The translations under genes and the position numbers were made by a program. From Lysobacterales bacterium (GTDB lineage Bacteria; Pseudomonadota; Gammaproteobacteria; Xanthomonadales; SZUA-36), in the NCBI GenBank assembly GCA_013002505.1, contig JABDJL010000131.1:1-34065 (forward strand): a stretch of 34,065 nucleotides of DNA. Reading direction: 5' to 3'. Shown here one piece after another: positions 1 through 7,774 of this stretch. Each line of letters starts with the position of its first letter. Within the stretch, counting starts at the first letter, position 1. The notes under the pieces are model-generated. The model was not told the DNA's origin. It did not search any database and saw nothing but the letters and a program-made list of their open reading frames with translations.

Positions 1-652
1 TCTCGAGTTCCTTCATGGTCTTGCGCATGATGAGCGTTTCGCCATTGGCGTGAACACACATGTAATCGCCCGCGGCATCGATCCACTCGATGTCTTCCTG
101 TTTGACCCACGTGGTCTTGCCGCCATCTCGGATGGCCAATTTGCGGGCTTCCTTGCGCTTGAGATTCTGAATGCCTTTCTGGCGTAGCTCGTTAATGCTG
201 CGGAACGATTCACCGGTAATTTCGCCAACCAGCTTCAGCAACATGTTCTTCTGTGCCGAGTCGCGGCGCCGGTTCATGACGCGCCGCACTTTTGCCAGTG
301 CCTCGTTAAGCCGGTCATCCTCGATTGGCTTTAACAGGTAATCGACCGCACTGACTTCGAAAGCCTTGATGGCGAATTCGTCGAAGGCGGTGACGAACAG
401 GATGGCCGGCATCGGCTCACCCTGCAGTTCCATGATGACGTCGAAACCATCCATACCCGGCATCTGGATATCGAGAAACACGAGGTCGGGCGAAAGCTCG
501 CGGATCATCTTTACCGCTTCGCGCCCATTGCGCGCTTCGCCGACGATGGTGATGTCGCCTATTGCATTGAGCCGATGCTTGAGCCCGCGCCGAGCGAGGG
601 CTTCATCGTCTACGATCAGGGCTTCAATTCTTTTCTTACTGTTTGAACTCAA
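1..652 (-). CDS. LytTR-family response regulator, C-terminus cut by window edge
   Basis: Response regulator of the LytR/AlgR type: a phosphorylatable receiver domain followed by a LytTR DNA-binding domain, acting as a cytoplasmic transcription factor. I translated the minus strand from a TTG at 652. The receiver has the acidic pair Asp15-Asp16, the phospho-acceptor Asp61 in a FLDIQMPGMDG block, and a conserved Lys in DYLLKP near residue 113. From about residue 165 the LytTR domain begins (WVKQEDIEWIDAAGDYM), and the frame is still open at base 1. About 217 residues are present, so roughly 25-40 are missing compared with the usual 240-250. No in-frame ATG or GTG lies near the N-terminus, so TTG is the best start. 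It overlaps the 3' end of the upstream kinase gene by 17 bases, implying translational coupling and a cognate pair. Confidence 0.9.
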   Translation of the reverse strand, partial: MSSNSKKRIEALIVDDEALARRGLKHRLNAIGDITIVGEARNGREAVKMIRELSPDLVFLDIQMPGMDGFDVIMELQGEPMPAILFVTAFDEFAIKAFEVSAVDYLLKPIEDDRLNEALAKVRRVMNRRRDSAQKNMLLKLVGEITGESFRSINELRQKGIQNLKRKEARKLAIRDGGKTTWVKQEDIEWIDAAGDYMCVHANGETLIMRKTMKELE

Positions 653-1715
653 GAGGGATACACACTGTCGCTGACAGCCCACCAGGCCGCCGGGTTTCGA
701 GATTCAGGTCGTAACGGTCACCGTAAAGGACTTCGAGTCTTTCGCGGGTATTTTTCAGTCCTACGCCTTCACTCAGCTCTGATTCACCACGCTCTTTCGT
801 GGTCTTTCCCGGGCCGCTGTCCGCGACGCGGAGACACAGCTTACCATTTTCAATTTTCGCTGCAATGCTTATCGTGCCCCCGGTTTCTGACAGTGAAATG
901 GCATGCGTGATGGCGTTTTCAATCAGTGGCTGAAGCAATAGTCCCGGCACCAGTGCGCGCCGGGTGGCCTTGTCGACATCGAATTCAACCTTGAGCCGCT
1001 CCTCGAACCTGGCCTGTTCGATCTCCAGGTAAAGACGGATGGTTTCGAGTTCCTTTTCCAGCGCCATTTTTCGTTTCGGATCGCTGTCAAACGACGTGCG
1101 CAGGAAGCGGCTCAGGCGCGTCACGAGGCGGTTGGCGTCCTTGTTGTGGCGCTCCAGCACGAGGGTGGAAATCGAATTCAGCGTGTTGAACAGGAAGTGC
1201 GGGTTGAGCTGGTAGCGTAATACCTTCAGTTGTGCCTCGTTGGCGGCGCTGGCAGCTTTGAGCAGCGTTTCATTCTGGCGCTGCACGGTCTGGTAGAACT
1301 TGATGCCGAAATAGAGGCCGCTCCAGGTGCCGATGATGTAGACGCTGGTAAAGGTGTCGCGCAGGTTGAAGTAATCCATGAACGACAGGCTGTCGAGAAA
1401 CTCGGGCTCGTAGAACAGCATGAAGCTCAGCGTCCTGAAGCCGGTGAACAGGGCGGCCGAAAGGGTGGTCGCCGCGCCGGCGATCACCAGCAATAACAGT
1501 GGATTGAGTTCACGAACCGCACGGTACAGCAAGCGCAAACCCCAGCCGATGGTCATGCCGCCGGCAGCGTAGATCAGGCTCGGCACCAGGTAATTGGGCG
1601 GCTGGTTATTGGCCTCGATGCCGATCAGGTAATTGAGCACGGCATAGGCCACCCAGCCGCCGGTGTTGAGTGTCCAGAACAGTATGGATTGGTTGTGAGC
1701 GAAGCGGTGAAGCAA
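636..1715 (-). CDS. LytS/AlgZ-type sensor histidine kinase
   Basis: Membrane sensor kinase that phosphorylates the adjacent LytTR regulator. Residues about 10-140 hold four or five hydrophobic segments and no recognisable extracellular sensor domain. The His_kinase block follows with the phospho-acceptor His173 in LNPHFLFNTLNS. The ATP-binding domain shows an N-box (LLQPLIENAITHA, 260-272), a G1 box (VADSGPG, 297-303) and a G2 box (GVGLKNTRERL, 317-327). The length of 359 residues is normal for the AlgZ/FimS/YehU group. The start is a TTG at 1715: an in-frame TAA lies just upstream and no ATG occurs until far into the membrane region. The gene begins 24 bases after the stop of comM on the same strand, so it may be co-transcribed. 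The signal it senses is unknown. Confidence 0.93.
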   Translation of the reverse strand: MLHRFAHNQSILFWTLNTGGWVAYAVLNYLIGIEANNQPPNYLVPSLIYAAGGMTIGWGLRLLYRAVRELNPLLLLVIAGAATTLSAALFTGFRTLSFMLFYEPEFLDSLSFMDYFNLRDTFTSVYIIGTWSGLYFGIKFYQTVQRQNETLLKAASAANEAQLKVLRYQLNPHFLFNTLNSISTLVLERHNKDANRLVTRLSRFLRTSFDSDPKRKMALEKELETIRLYLEIEQARFEERLKVEFDVDKATRRALVPGLLLQPLIENAITHAISLSETGGTISIAAKIENGKLCLRVADSGPGKTTKERGESELSEGVGLKNTRERLEVLYGDRYDLNLETRRPGGLSATVCIPLEFKQ

Positions 1716-1739
1716 GGATTGTTATCCAAAAGAACCAGC

Positions 1740-3302
1740 TTAAACAAATTCCCTGGCGCTGCGCCCCGTCGTATCGCGACTCGATGTTGATTGGTCGAAT
1801 TGATGCCGGGTGTGAGGCTGGCGAAGGGCAATGGCCTCGGCAATGTGCGCCTGGCTGATGGCGTCGGCTGCATCGAGATCAGCGATGGTGCGCGCCACCC
1901 TGAGCACGCGGTGACAGGCCCGGGGTGACAGCCTGAGGTTCACTGCCGCGTCCTCCAGCAGGGCGTTGGCAGGGTCGTCCAGTGCGCAGAAACGCTGGAT
2001 GTCTGCAGCTGTCAGGTCTGCGTTGAGACAATCGCTTCGCCGGTACTGAATGGTGCGCGCCTCGATGACCCTGGCGCGGATGGCGTCAGACGATTCGCCC
2101 CGGCCGTTTTGTAATTGACGGATGGAAAGTTGCGGGCGCATGACGGCGACGCGGATATCGATGCGATCCAGCAGCGGACCGGAGATGCGTGCCAGGTAAC
2201 GTTGGATCTGCTCGGCGCTGCAATGGCACTGGCCGCCGATTTCGCCTGCATAGCCACAGGGGCAGGGGTTCATGGCCGCGACAAGCTGAAAGCGGGCCGG
2301 AAACTCAGCCTGGCGCGCGGCACGTGATATCAGGATGCGCCCCGATTCCATCGGCTCACGCAGGACTTCCAGCGCGCGGCGGTTAAACTCGGGAAGTTCG
2401 TCAAGGAACAATACACCGTTATGCGCCAGTGAGATTTCGCCGGGCCTGGGAATTGAGCCGCCGCCGACCAGCGCCACGCCGCTGCAGCTGTGATGAGGGG
2501 CGCGGAATGGCCGCTGTTTCCAGTTTCGGGCATGAAAGCCTGCCTGGCTGATGGAGGTGACAGCAGCGGTTTGCAGCGCTTCGTCATCACCCAGTTCGGG
2601 CAATATCCCGATGATCCGGTTGGCGAGCATCGACTTTCCGGTGCCAGGCGGACCACTGAGCAGGATGTTATGCGAACCGGCGGCTGCAATTTCCAGCGCG
2701 CGCCTGGCAAAATCCTGGCCGACCACGTCGGCCATGTCCGGGCAGGCCGATGGGTTGCCGGATTGTGGCAGTGCAGGTTCCCGGAGGCCGCCTTTGCCGT
2801 GCAGCCATGCGCTGACCTGCAACAGGCTGTCCGCGCAAAGATGCGATGCCGAGCTGATCAATGCGGCTTCGTGCTGGTTGCCCAGCGGCAGGACCAGGAT
2901 GCGTCCTGCCTGCGCCACGCGAATGGCCGCCGGCAGCAAACCGCGCACCGGTCTCAGGTTTCCGCCCAGCGACAGTTCACCGAGAAATTCCGCTTCTTCA
3001 AGCGGCTGGTCCGGAACCTGCCCGGATGCCGCCAGGATGCCCAGTGCGATCGGCAGGTCCAGCCCACCGCCTTCCTTGGGCAGTTCCGCCGGCGCCAGCG
3101 AGACAGTTATTTTCCGTTGTGGAAATTCAAAGCCGGAGTTCAGCAAGGCCGCCCGCACCCGGTCGCGCGATTCCTTGACCGCGGTTTCCGGCAACCCAAC
3201 CATCGACAGGCCCGGAAGCCCGCCACTGAGATGCACTTCAACGGAAATTTCGGGCGCGCTCACGCCCACGCATGCCCTGCTGCGCACCCTTGCGAGGCTC
3301 AC
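1740..3302 (-). CDS. comM: YifB/ComM family Mg-chelatase-like AAA+ ATPase
   Basis: Cytoplasmic AAA+ ATPase of the YifB/ComM family. In naturally transformable Gammaproteobacteria ComM is a hexameric helicase that promotes branch migration during integration of incoming DNA; that role is known for the family, not shown here. The 520 residues have the N-terminal Lon-protease-like ChlI domain (with the GLPETAVKESRDRVRAAL block at 36-53), a Walker A motif GPPGTGKS at 217-224, Walker B LFLDE at 298-302, and a cysteine-rich NPCPCGY...CHC segment at 345-361 typical of the family. The C-terminal Mg-chelatase domain is complete. The start is GTG at 3302, matching the usual family N-terminus (short, then VGV). 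Its closest downstream neighbour is the LytS-type kinase. Confidence 0.95.
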   Translation of the reverse strand: MSLARVRSRACVGVSAPEISVEVHLSGGLPGLSMVGLPETAVKESRDRVRAALLNSGFEFPQRKITVSLAPAELPKEGGGLDLPIALGILAASGQVPDQPLEEAEFLGELSLGGNLRPVRGLLPAAIRVAQAGRILVLPLGNQHEAALISSASHLCADSLLQVSAWLHGKGGLREPALPQSGNPSACPDMADVVGQDFARRALEIAAAGSHNILLSGPPGTGKSMLANRIIGILPELGDDEALQTAAVTSISQAGFHARNWKQRPFRAPHHSCSGVALVGGGSIPRPGEISLAHNGVLFLDELPEFNRRALEVLREPMESGRILISRAARQAEFPARFQLVAAMNPCPCGYAGEIGGQCHCSAEQIQRYLARISGPLLDRIDIRVAVMRPQLSIRQLQNGRGESSDAIRARVIEARTIQYRRSDCLNADLTAADIQRFCALDDPANALLEDAAVNLRLSPRACHRVLRVARTIADLDAADAISQAHIAEAIALRQPHTRHQFDQSTSSRDTTGRSAREFV

Positions 3303-3399
3303 CCCGATAGACTCCGAACGGCTGGATCGTCATCAGTTTAGGTGGCCAGCCAGCCACGGGCGTCAGACAGGAAGCCAGAATTTGGGTAAGAAAGCGCAG

Positions 3400-3648
3400 C
3401 TATTGCGTGTCGGTTTTTTCCAGTTCGTCAAGTTGGCGCTCGAGCGCGTCCAGCTTGATGCGGGTGCGTTCGAGCACCGCTTTTTGGACGTCAAATTCCT
3501 CCCGGCTCACCAGTTCCATTTTCTCGAAGGCCGATTTCAGGACGCTGCGGAAGCGGGACTCCATGTCGTCTTTCAACTGCCCGGCGCCGTCCGGCAGAGA
3601 ATCGCTCAATTTCCGAACCAGCTCGTCAATTTTTCCAAGGTCAACCAT
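3400..3648 (-). CDS. ubiK: Ubiquinone biosynthesis accessory factor UbiK (YqiC/BMFP family)
   Basis: Small accessory factor of the aerobic ubiquinone (coenzyme Q) biosynthesis complex; the E. coli homologue binds UbiJ and is thought to help lipid intermediates reach the Ubi enzymes. The protein is about 82 residues, with an amphipathic N-terminus (VDLGKIDELVRKLSDSLP) and a C-terminal charged coiled coil rich in Glu, Arg and Leu, the standard BMFP architecture. I chose the ATG at 3648 because a GGAA Shine-Dalgarno sequence lies about 7 bases upstream; a TTG four codons further up (3660) would put that sequence inside the gene. It is divergent from the PII gene and lies 97 bases from comM on the same strand. 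Confidence 0.9.
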   Translation of the reverse strand: MVDLGKIDELVRKLSDSLPDGAGQLKDDMESRFRSVLKSAFEKMELVSREEFDVQKAVLERTRIKLDALERQLDELEKTDTQ

Positions 3649-3711
3649 GATGTTTTCCAATTATTGCGTGGCCACCCTTGCGGGTGCGGGAGGCTGCCTT
3701 TAAAGTCGTGA

Positions 3712-4074
<363 letters not shown>

Positions 4075-4093
4075 GGCTCACAGACCAGCGAGT

Positions 4094-4978
4094 ATGAATC
4101 AGCAAATCAAGGCAGGCGTCATCGGGCTGGGCGCGATGGGCGCGCCGATGGCGCTCAACCTGGCCCGCAAAAAACTGCTGCAAAGCGTGTGGAACCGAAG
4201 CCCGGGGCCAGCCCGGTCCGTGGCTGCCGAAACCGGTGTCAGCGTGGCCAGTTCACCGGCGCACCTGGCCCGTCAATGCCCGGTGGTTCTGACCTGCGTT
4301 TCTGCCGACAGCGACCTGCTTGAAGTCATCGAACAACTGCTGCCCGGCTTGCAAGCCGGCAGCGTGGTGCTGGACACCTCAACGGTGAGCCCGGCAACAG
4401 CGCAACGCGCAAACGATTCCATTCAGCGCGCCGGTGGCAGCTTTGTGGACGCGCCGGTGTCTGGTGGTGTGGAAGGTGCGATCCATGGCCGCCTGTCGGT
4501 CATGGCAGGTGGCGATCCCGCCGATATTGAGCGAATCAGACCAGTTCTGGAGGCCATATCGGCTTCCGTGACGCACATGGGTCCGGTCGGTTCCGGCCAG
4601 GCCACCAAGGCCGTCAACCAGGTCATTGTCGGCGGAATCGCCGAGGCCGTTTGCGAAGCGCTGGCCCTGGGAGAGAAACTAAATTTGCCTTCGGAGCGTC
4701 TATTACAGGTGCTGGGGGCTGGAGCGGCCGGAAGCTGGTTCCTGGAGCATCGGGGTCAATCCATGCTCGAGGACCGGTTTGAAAAAGGCTTCAAGCTATC
4801 ATTGCTGCTCAAGGATCTGAGAATTATTAAATCTTTGGCACGGGAATTGGATATATCAATGAGGGTAGTCGAACAGGCCATTGACGACTACCAGGAACTG
4901 GTCGATGCCGGGTACGGAGACAACGACATTTCCGGCCTGATCAGCTTAAAACGCAAACCGGCGACAGAAGCCGGCTGA
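4094..4978 (+). CDS. 3-hydroxyisobutyrate dehydrogenase family NAD(P)-dependent oxidoreductase
   Basis: Beta-hydroxyacid dehydrogenase family enzyme (relatives: 3-hydroxyisobutyrate dehydrogenase, tartronate semialdehyde reductase, succinic semialdehyde reductases). The 294 residues show the Rossmann dinucleotide motif GVIGLGAMG at 8-16, the substrate-binding DAPVSGG at 119-125, and the catalytic Lys172 in GSGQATKAVNQ, followed by the all-helical C-terminal domain. The actual substrate cannot be told from sequence. I chose ATG 4094 because the Rossmann strand then begins at the usual distance; a GTG at 4058 would overlap the PII gene and add an unlikely hydrophilic extension. The Shine-Dalgarno is poor, so translation may be coupled to the PII gene ending 19 bases upstream. 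The TPR gene begins 21 bases downstream. Confidence 0.9.
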   Translation: MNQQIKAGVIGLGAMGAPMALNLARKKLLQSVWNRSPGPARSVAAETGVSVASSPAHLARQCPVVLTCVSADSDLLEVIEQLLPGLQAGSVVLDTSTVSPATAQRANDSIQRAGGSFVDAPVSGGVEGAIHGRLSVMAGGDPADIERIRPVLEAISASVTHMGPVGSGQATKAVNQVIVGGIAEAVCEALALGEKLNLPSERLLQVLGAGAAGSWFLEHRGQSMLEDRFEKGFKLSLLLKDLRIIKSLARELDISMRVVEQAIDDYQELVDAGYGDNDISGLISLKRKPATEAG

Positions 4979-4999
4979 TATACAAACTGCAGGAATACG

Positions 5000-7201
5000 A
5001 TGTCTGGAGGCCAAACGTTCTTGTCTGCCGTTGTGACCGAGTTGTCACGGCGCAAGGTGCTGCGTACGCTCGGCGCGTACGCGGTTGCGGCATTTGCGAT
5101 CCTGCAATTGATGGACGCTGCCGTTGAGCCGCTGAGGGTGCCGGACTGGGTACCGACGATGGTAGTGATCGGCGTTATCCTCGGTTTCCCAATGGTGCTG
5201 ATACTGGCATGGACTTTCGATATCACCAGTGGCGGTATCAAGCGCACCGAAAGCGCCGGCCTGCTGAGCCGTGGGCAGAATTTTGCCATGTTCAGCATCA
5301 TGGCGGTTTCCACCGCGGCGCTCGGCCTGGGGCTGTACAACTATTACGCCGGTGTCTTTGATGAAAATTCCGCGACCATGGCCCAGCCCCTGATCGACCA
5401 AAGGGCGTTTGCGGCACCTGAGAATTCGATTGCCGTACTGCCCTTTACCGACATGTCCGAGCAGGGCGATAAGGGCCATTTTTCAGATGGCATTGCCGAG
5501 GAAATACTGAATTTGCTGACGCAGGTCGAAGGTCTGCATGTCGCCGCGCGAACGTCTTCCTTCGCATTCCGCGATGGCGCCACCAATATCCAGCAAATTG
5601 GGCAGTTACTGAATGTCTCCACGGTCCTCGAGGGGAGCGTCAGGTTCGCCGGCAACCGTATTCGCCTGACCGCACAGCTGATCAATGTAGCGGACGGTTA
5701 TCACATCTGGTCAGAAACCTTTGACCGCGAACTCAATGATGTTTTCGCCATCCAGGACGAGGTGGCCAGCTCGATCGCCGGGGCTCTGGTTGATTCCTTT
5801 GCCGGCCTGTCGGAGAAACCCGCCGCAAGCCAGACCCGCAACGTGGCCGCGTTCGAGGCGTTCAGAACGGGGAGGCTGCACTGGTGGCGCCGTTCTCCGC
5901 AGGAAATACAAAAAGCCATCGAACTATTTGCCAGGGCGCTGGAGCACGACGCATCGTTCGCCCCGGCCTATGCGGCAATCGCTGACTCCATGATCCTGTT
6001 GTCCCTGTACGGCAACATCACGCAGATTGAAGCTGTCGAGCGCGCCCAGCCGATGATCGAGAAGGCCCTGGCGCTTGATCCGGAGTCGGCGGAAGCATTT
6101 GCCGCACTGGGCCTGGCGCGCTGGCAGATTGGCCAGAATGACGCGGCTGAATCATCCCTGCGCCAGGCCATCAGTCTTAACGGCGACTATATTCCCGCGC
6201 GCTTGTGGCTTGGCGGGCTCCTGGGTGACCTGGGTCGAATACCCGAGCAGGGCCTGGTGCTGCAGGAAGCGATGGCGCTTGACCCGCTGAACGAATTGCT
6301 GGCCATCAACTACGCCGGTAACCAGTTCGTGCAGGGCAATTACGAAGCGGCCCGCGACCTGCTGGGCGGCCTGATCCAGCTGCGGCCTGATTCACCGACG
6401 CTGTTGCGCACCATGGCCGGCTATGCGTCGGGGCACGGTGACCTCGTCGAGGCCTGGGAATTTGCGAAACGCTCTTACGAGCTGGAGCCCGACAGTCCGG
6501 TGGTCATTTCAACAATGGCCAAGGCGTGGATGGATCTCGAGGAATTTGATCGATCAGAGGAACTGTTGTTGCGCGGCCTGGAGCTGGCCAGCGACAACAC
6601 TGACCTGCAGAACCAGTATTACTTCCTGATGCTGATCGCCGGCCGGCTTGAAGAAGCAGAACGAATGGTGAATGAGCAGTACGGCGATGATATCGAAGCG
6701 CTGCCGAGCCGCTTTCGCAAGTTCTATCATTTTCAGATGGGCATGATTAACGTGGTCAAGGGTGACGTGGCTGCTGCGCGCGAGGACATGGAACTGGCAC
6801 TGGACCTCGAAGAAGTCAACGTGTTCGATGGCAACCAGATGTTCATGCTGACCATGGCATCGTTCCTGAACGACCAGATGGGTGACTCCGAACGGGCGCA
6901 GCGGCGGCTGCAGGAAGCAGAGCGCGCCATACGCCGGGCACGGCTGAACGGGGTGGACGACCCCGGAATTTACTACACCGAAACCAGCATCCTGGTCATG
7001 CGGGGTGAAAATCAAAGGGCGATCGACTCATTGCGCGAAGCCTATGACCGTGGTTGGCGGCAAGGCTGGGTACTGGAGCTGGATGCACGCCTGGACCCGA
7101 TCAGGAATGATCCCGGATTCCTGGAGATTCAGCGCCAGGTGGAACAGGACATCAGCGAGGCCCGTGCCGAGGTGCTGGCCTCGCGCGTGGCACAGCTTTG
7201 A
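5000..7201 (+). CDS. Membrane-anchored TolB/FlgO-like and TPR-repeat protein
   Basis: A 733-residue protein with a recurrent but poorly understood proteobacterial architecture. The N-terminal module (about 13-82) carries an ELSRRKVLRTLGAYAVAAF signature and two hydrophobic helices, followed by a third near 94-114. A TolB/FlgO-like domain spans about 140-265 (ENSIAVLPFTDMS, FSDGIAEEILNLL, LEGSVR, IWSETFDR, IQDEVASSIAGAL). From about 275 to 690 there are multiple tetratricopeptide repeats with the usual Ala/Gly/Leu spacing (for example AFAALGLARWQIGQNDAAE). Such proteins are often labelled adenylate cyclase because this half is fused to cyclase or DNA-binding domains elsewhere, but neither is present here. 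A protein-interaction scaffold at the inner membrane is a reasonable inference. A CAGGAAT ribosome site precedes the ATG. Its function is unknown. Confidence 0.88.
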   Translation: MSGGQTFLSAVVTELSRRKVLRTLGAYAVAAFAILQLMDAAVEPLRVPDWVPTMVVIGVILGFPMVLILAWTFDITSGGIKRTESAGLLSRGQNFAMFSIMAVSTAALGLGLYNYYAGVFDENSATMAQPLIDQRAFAAPENSIAVLPFTDMSEQGDKGHFSDGIAEEILNLLTQVEGLHVAARTSSFAFRDGATNIQQIGQLLNVSTVLEGSVRFAGNRIRLTAQLINVADGYHIWSETFDRELNDVFAIQDEVASSIAGALVDSFAGLSEKPAASQTRNVAAFEAFRTGRLHWWRRSPQEIQKAIELFARALEHDASFAPAYAAIADSMILLSLYGNITQIEAVERAQPMIEKALALDPESAEAFAALGLARWQIGQNDAAESSLRQAISLNGDYIPARLWLGGLLGDLGRIPEQGLVLQEAMALDPLNELLAINYAGNQFVQGNYEAARDLLGGLIQLRPDSPTLLRTMAGYASGHGDLVEAWEFAKRSYELEPDSPVVISTMAKAWMDLEEFDRSEELLLRGLELASDNTDLQNQYYFLMLIAGRLEEAERMVNEQYGDDIEALPSRFRKFYHFQMGMINVVKGDVAAAREDMELALDLEEVNVFDGNQMFMLTMASFLNDQMGDSERAQRRLQEAERAIRRARLNGVDDPGIYYTETSILVMRGENQRAIDSLREAYDRGWRQGWVLELDARLDPIRNDPGFLEIQRQVEQDISEARAEVLASRVAQL

Positions 7202-7233
7202 GTAATGAACCCGCACACTTGCCAGTCTGTTGA

Positions 7234-7250
7234 CTGATGGCGACCATCAG
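7234..7250 (+). promoter_or_regulatory. Hairpin covering the start codon of the 7237 gene
   Basis: CTGATGG (7234-7240) and CCATCAG (7244-7250) are perfect complements around a three-base CGA loop. The ATG of the following gene (7237-7239) is inside the ascending arm, and no Shine-Dalgarno sequence is visible upstream. If it forms in mRNA it would hide the start codon, so initiation may depend on ribosomes arriving from the TPR gene 35 bases upstream. The pairing is directly visible; a regulatory role is inference. Confidence 0.4.
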
Positions 7251-7704
7251 GGAACAAATTCACCGCAATGCCGTGGCCCTGATCAGTTTGGTCATTGCCG
7301 TTGGTTCGCTCGCGTATAACACCTGGCGCAATGAAACGACCGAGGCGCAACGCAACACGCGCCACGCGTCATTTCGTGTGCTTGAAAGCCTGGGTGAACT
7401 GCAGCAGGTCGCTGATTATCATTACTATTTCGTTGAAAACGAAGGTTCCGATGACGGCGAGCAATGGCTGCGGGGCTGGGGCCAGGTGACACTGGTTCGC
7501 GACCTGACGATGGTGATGCCGGGTACCGCGCCCGAAGCAGGCCTGGCCATTTATCAGCTTTGGGAGTCCCGCTTCAGCCAGCTTGATGACCGCGACAGCC
7601 AGGGCCGCAGAACCCCGCAGGCCATGGAGGCCAAGGACGAAATCATCCAGGGTATAGAAGACACGCGCACGGCGGTGATCCGCGTGCTCAGAAGTCTCGA
7701 GTAG
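7237..7704 (+). CDS. Small single-pass membrane protein of unknown function
   Basis: I do not recognise this 155-residue protein. It has one hydrophobic segment near the N-terminus (about residues 12-27, AVALISLVIAVGSLAYN) preceded by a short basic stretch, then a soluble, mostly helical domain of about 125 residues that is rich in acidic and aromatic residues and has no cysteines. The topology looks like a signal anchor with the bulk of the protein on the periplasmic side, although the opposite orientation is possible. It follows the TPR membrane protein by 35 bases and is probably co-transcribed with it. The ATG at 7237 lies in a strong hairpin and lacks a ribosome site; an in-frame GTG at 7273 would delete most of the basic leader, so I keep the ATG. 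Confidence 0.7.
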   Translation: MATIREQIHRNAVALISLVIAVGSLAYNTWRNETTEAQRNTRHASFRVLESLGELQQVADYHYYFVENEGSDDGEQWLRGWGQVTLVRDLTMVMPGTAPEAGLAIYQLWESRFSQLDDRDSQGRRTPQAMEAKDEIIQGIEDTRTAVIRVLRSLE

Positions 7705-7719
7705 CTCCGTAGCGCGGAG
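7705..7719 (+). repeat. Small hairpin directly after the stop codon
   Basis: CTCCG (7705-7709) and CGGAG (7715-7719) flank a five-base loop and begin immediately after the TAG of the small membrane protein gene. There is no following T-run, so it is not a canonical terminator. It may stabilise the 3' end of the transcript or act with the larger palindrome 12 bases further on. Confidence 0.35.
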
Positions 7720-7731
7720 TCAGTGAATGAC

Positions 7732-7773
7732 GGGGTCAGAGTAAAGGGACTGAGTAAAATTTACTCTGACCCC
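7732..7773. repeat. REP-like perfect palindrome between convergent genes
   Basis: GGGGTCAGAGTAAA at 7732-7745 is matched by its exact reverse complement TTTACTCTGACCCC at 7760-7773, separated by 14 bases. The spacer holds a second GAGTAAA copy (7752-7758), which can also pair with TTTACTC at 7760-7766 across a single base, giving two competing hairpins. The element fills the gap between the convergent small membrane protein gene and recG. It resembles repetitive extragenic palindromes mobilised by REP-associated tyrosine transposases, a resemblance I recall but cannot check. There is no T-tract on either side, so simple intrinsic termination is not supported, although a stem this long could still stop exonucleases or polymerase. 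Confidence 0.75.
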
Positions 7774-7774
7774 A

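Noticed and set aside
2490-3711. Long open frames on the plus strand opposite comM and ubiK (up to 386 codons)
   Set aside because: They are antisense shadows of a GC-rich gene; the translations have biased, low-complexity composition and no family motifs, while the minus strand encodes full-length ComM and UbiK.
5000-7201. Adenylate cyclase
   Set aside because: Relatives often carry this name, but no class III cyclase catalytic domain is present in the 733 residues.
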